Below are positions 5,368 through 7,624 of a DNA stretch of 7,624 bases, one piece after another. The position numbers were made by a program, and so were the translations under genes. Source of the DNA: an uncultured Slackia sp. (GTDB lineage Bacteria > Actinomycetota > Coriobacteriia > Coriobacteriales > Eggerthellaceae). Within the stretch, counting starts at the first letter, position 1. Each line of letters opens with the position of its first letter. The stretch is taken from NCBI GenBank assembly GCA_900553655.1, contig USEQ01000054.1, positions 1 through 7,624 on the forward strand, given 5' to 3'. The notes beneath the pieces are model-generated. The model searched no databases. It saw only the letters and a list, made by a program, of their open reading frames with translations, and was not told where the DNA came from.

Positions 5368-5768
5368 CGAAAGAGGACGCAGCTGAATTATGCATAGGAG
5401 CCCTCGTTCTTGCTGCATATGCCTCGAATAGATGGCTTGATGCATGGAGCTTGATTATTCCCGAATTATTCTGCAGGAATCATTTCGGAGACCTAATGGG
5501 AGGGATTCTGTTCCCGTCCTATGTAAACTTGATTCTATCGTTTTCCAAATCCAATCGCCGAATAGCGGGGCTACGAGACTCCCTCTTGATCGGCTGCCTT
5601 TGCGCATTTTCTTGGGAGCTGGTCGCGCCTTCTGTTTTCGCCTTCTCCACGGCCGATCCAATAGACGCCCTACTATACATAGCGGGAACGGTGTTTCATG
5701 ACGCAGCCAAAAAGGCGATCATGAGAACTCGGCATTTCAGCCCCTCTAATACGAATACCAGGGTTTAG
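5298..5768 (+). CDS. Small multi-span membrane protein, VanZ-like in pattern, 5' end uncertain or damaged
   Basis: The open frame codes for up to 156 residues. From about residue 31 it looks like a small membrane protein. There are hydrophobic spans near 31-43, 68-82, 95-108 and 122-134, the segment NHFGDLMGGILFPSYVNL (61-78), and SWELVAP (105-111) followed by STADPIDALLYIAG (117-130). The W-E ... DPxD-xLxYxxG pattern recalls VanZ-like proteins; this is pattern recognition, not a firm family call. Residues 1-25 are Arg-rich and unlike a membrane N-terminus, and they overlap the 29-residue ORF in another phase, so the first ATG is doubtful. AGAGGA at 5372-5377 suggests that translation should begin near 5388, but no canonical in-frame start exists there; ATG 5390 is out of frame by one base. 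ATG 5496 has GGAG at 5487-5490 but would remove the first span. A small indel may have disabled the 5' end. Confidence 0.45.
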   Translation: MRPIFHHRCRSIRRPCAIRIRRIAKEDAAELCIGALVLAAYASNRWLDAWSLIIPELFCRNHFGDLMGGILFPSYVNLILSFSKSNRRIAGLRDSLLIGCLCAFSWELVAPSVFAFSTADPIDALLYIAGTVFHDAAKKAIMRTRHFSPSNTNTRV

Positions 5769-5834
5769 TGCTCAATCAATACGCCTCCGCAAAAAAATGA
5801 ACGTCCGATAAGCGCCCTATCGAAATCTTTCGAG

Positions 5835-5982
5835 AAGCAACGTAAAGCGCCCCTGCCGAGCGCCCGCAATGCGGGAGTCGGCAGGGGCGCTCGCGCGTCT
5901 GCGACATGCCTGAGGCGATCACGCCTTACGCGATGACCTCGTCAACGGCGGCTTCCACCGCGTCCAGCGCCACGGAAACCTT
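5835..5982. repeat. Intact right copy of the proS-end direct repeat
   Basis: This stretch contains the functional proS 3' end and complete terminator. Its outer parts, 5835-5856 and 5899-5982, are repeated at 4586-4607 and 4604-4687. The 46 bp of difference are present only here. The 84-bp perfect part could allow RecA-type recombination that would excise about 1.3 kb with the lipoprotein module. Confidence 0.9.
5846..5891 (-). terminator. Hairpin terminator of proS
   Basis: A 14-bp perfect GC-rich stem pairs 5846-5859 with 5878-5891. Inside it an inner stem, CCCGC/GCGGG (5863-5867 with 5871-5875), closes an AAT loop. On the minus strand it begins 34 nt after the proS stop and is followed by TTTACGTT, a short U-tract. 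The U-tract favours termination of proS. The plus-strand side is followed by GC-rich sequence, but the strong stem could still slow plus-strand transcription from the membrane-protein module. A small extra hairpin (AGGCG-TGAT-CGCCT) sits just after the proS stop. Confidence 0.75.
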
Positions 5983-7617
5983 TTCGCCCGTTGCGCGGTT
6001 TTTCACCTCGACGGTGCCTTCCTTCAATCCGCGCTTGCCCACGACAACCTGGACAGGCCAGCCGATAAGGTCGTTGTCGGCGAACTTGACACCCGCACGC
6101 TCGTTGCGGTCGTCAATGACCACTTCGTAGCCGGCAGCAGAAAGCTTCTTGGCAAGCTCCTCTGCGGCCTCGGTGACCTCGTCGGGCTTCGGAGACAGCG
6201 GGATGACGCACACATGCGCCGGAGCAATGCCAGCCGGCCAGATAATGCCGAAGTCGTCGTAGCTCTGCTCGACAGCAGCGGCCATGGTGCGGGAGACGCC
6301 CACGCCGTAGCAGCCCATCATGAACGGCTTCTCAGAACCGTCTTCGTCCATGAACGTTGCGCCCATGGCCTTGGAATACTTGTCGCCCAGCTTGAAGATC
6401 TGCCCCACCTCGATACCGCGGGCAGCCTTGAGCGGCAAACCGCAATGCGGGCATGCGTCGCCCTCTTTAACGGTGCACAGGTCGGCCCAGGCATCCACCT
6501 GGAAATCTTCGCCGTGCTTGGCGCCCACGAAGTGGAAGCCGTCGTCATTGGCGCCCACAACCCAGCGTTCGATGGAGCGCAGGCTCTCGTCGGCCGCCAC
6601 CTTAACGCCCTCGGGCAGGCCCACCGGGCCCATGGAGCCCTTGGTCAAACCGGCCCTAATCATTTCCTCGTCGGTCAGCGGAGTGAAGCCGGGAACCAGG
6701 CGGTCGGCTTTGCACTCGTTGACTTCATAATTGCCGGGAACGAAAAACACCCAGATGGAGCCGTCGTCGCCCTTGCCGGAGAACGCCTTGGCCGTAGCGC
6801 TTTCCTCGCAGTTGAGGAATGCGGCCAGCTCGGCAATGGTGTGAACGCCCGGGGTCTCGATCTTAGCAAGAGCCTCGGCGGGATACTCGGTGGGAACGGA
6901 AGAGCACTCGCCCACCTCGACGTCGGCTGCATAGCCGCAGTCACAGTACACAAGCTCGGCCTCGCCCGTCTCGGCCAGCGCCATGAACTCCTCGGTGGCG
7001 TTGCCGCCGATCTGGCCCGGGTCGGCCTGCACAATGCGGTACTTCAGGCCCATGCGGTCGCACATGTTGATGTAAGCGTCGCGCATGAGATTGTAGGTTT
7101 CATCCAAGCTGGCCTGGTCGGCGTTGAAGCTGTAGGCGTCCTTCATCATAAACTCGCGGCCGCGCAGCAAGGCGAAGCGGGGGCGACGTTCGTCGCGGAA
7201 CTTCACCTGAATCTGGTAGAGGTTCTTCGGCAGGTCCTTGTAGCTGCGAAGCTCGTTGCTCACCAAGTCGGTGATGACTTCCTCATGCGTGGGGCCAAGG
7301 CAGAACTGGTTGTCATGACGGTCGACGACGCGCAGCATCTCAGCGCCGTATGCGTCCCAACGACCGGAGCGATGCCACAGCTCAGCGGGCTGAACGAAGG
7401 GCATGAGCACTTCCTGGCCGCCGTGAGAATCCATCTCTTCGCGGACGATGTTTTCGATCTTGTGGATGACGCGCAGACCGAGCGGCAGGAAGGTGTACAG
7501 ACCGGCGGCCTCCTTGCGAATCATGCCCGCACGGGCGAGAAGCTTCGCGGAAACAATGTCTGCGTCGGAGGGGTCCTCTTTCAGCGTGGGAGCGTAGATT
7601 TCGCTCATGCGCAACAC
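5926..7617 (-). CDS. proS: Prolyl-tRNA synthetase, class II bacterial type with editing insertion
   Basis: The 563-residue enzyme charges tRNA-Pro with proline using ATP in the cytoplasm. The catalytic core begins YAPTLKEDPSDADIVS and GMIRKEAAGLYTFLPLG. Motif 1 lies at 55-77 and ends in MPFVQP. Motif 2 lies at 140-164, FRDERRPRF then RGREFMMKDAYSF. Motif 3 is GVGVSR (438-443). Between motifs 2 and 3, residues about 225-400 form the YbaK-like insertion that deacylates Ala-tRNA-Pro. It is framed by CDC (225-227) and CPHC (389-392), which may bind a metal. The anticodon-binding domain is at about 466-563 (HVCVIPL to VDEVIA). Length is near the usual 570. The start is uncertain because the window ends here: GTG 7617, TTG 7614 (giving MRMS, as in many homologues) or ATG 7608, with no ribosome binding site visible in the remaining 7 nt. 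The final 18 codons are duplicated at 4631-4687. Confidence 0.96.
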   Translation of the reverse strand: MLRMSEIYAPTLKEDPSDADIVSAKLLARAGMIRKEAAGLYTFLPLGLRVIHKIENIVREEMDSHGGQEVLMPFVQPAELWHRSGRWDAYGAEMLRVVDRHDNQFCLGPTHEEVITDLVSNELRSYKDLPKNLYQIQVKFRDERRPRFALLRGREFMMKDAYSFNADQASLDETYNLMRDAYINMCDRMGLKYRIVQADPGQIGGNATEEFMALAETGEAELVYCDCGYAADVEVGECSSVPTEYPAEALAKIETPGVHTIAELAAFLNCEESATAKAFSGKGDDGSIWVFFVPGNYEVNECKADRLVPGFTPLTDEEMIRAGLTKGSMGPVGLPEGVKVAADESLRSIERWVVGANDDGFHFVGAKHGEDFQVDAWADLCTVKEGDACPHCGLPLKAARGIEVGQIFKLGDKYSKAMGATFMDEDGSEKPFMMGCYGVGVSRTMAAAVEQSYDDFGIIWPAGIAPAHVCVIPLSPKPDEVTEAAEELAKKLSAAGYEVVIDDRNERAGVKFADNDLIGWPVQVVVGKRGLKEGTVEVKNRATGEKVSVALDAVEAAVDEVIA

Positions 7618-7624
7618 GTTGCGG

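Overview
The window looks like chromosomal DNA of a GC-rich anaerobe of the Actinomycetota, most likely class Coriobacteriia (Eggerthella/Slackia/Adlercreutzia-like). This is an inference from GC-rich codon use, the pairing of a short MetF with a separate methionine synthase reactivation protein, and the style of the PEBP and U32 proteins. No 16S or other taxonomic marker is present, so the placement is tentative.

Layout. Positions 1-2077 (minus strand) hold a compact methionine/one-carbon operon, transcribed right to left: metF (5,10-methylenetetrahydrofolate reductase), a stand-alone B12-dependent methionine synthase reactivation-domain protein, and the start of a MetH-type methionine synthase that runs off the left edge. 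MetF makes 5-methyl-THF, MetH uses it to methylate homocysteine, and the middle protein should re-methylate oxidised cobalamin. The genes are spaced by 2 nt and then overlap by 13 nt. Upstream on the same strand (2185-3558) lies a U32-family protein of the TrhP/YegQ type with a four-cysteine cluster. From an AT-rich divergent intergenic region, a PEBP/YbhB-like gene is read on the plus strand (3757-4257).

Positions 4258-4833 carry no convincing gene but are rich in structure: a 157-bp segment bounded by 24-bp imperfect inverted repeats with two AT-rich dyads near its centre, and a partial second copy of the 3' end of proS plus part of its terminator. The intact proS end and terminator lie about 1.3 kb further right. 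Between the two copies sits a small module on the plus strand: a Ser-rich lipoprotein, a 29-residue single-span membrane peptide with an excellent ribosome binding site, and a small multi-span membrane protein whose 5' end looks damaged or mis-started. The right part of the window (5926-7617, minus) is a near-complete class II bacterial prolyl-tRNA synthetase gene followed by a strong hairpin terminator.

The most unusual part is 4300-5990. The 84-bp perfect direct repeat of the proS 3' end brackets the lipoprotein module. The left copy has lost exactly the loop and one arm of the terminator hairpin, apparently by deletion between short CTGC repeats. This points to a recent duplication or insertion at the proS 3' end. 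No integrase, transposase, CRISPR array, tRNA or rRNA was seen.
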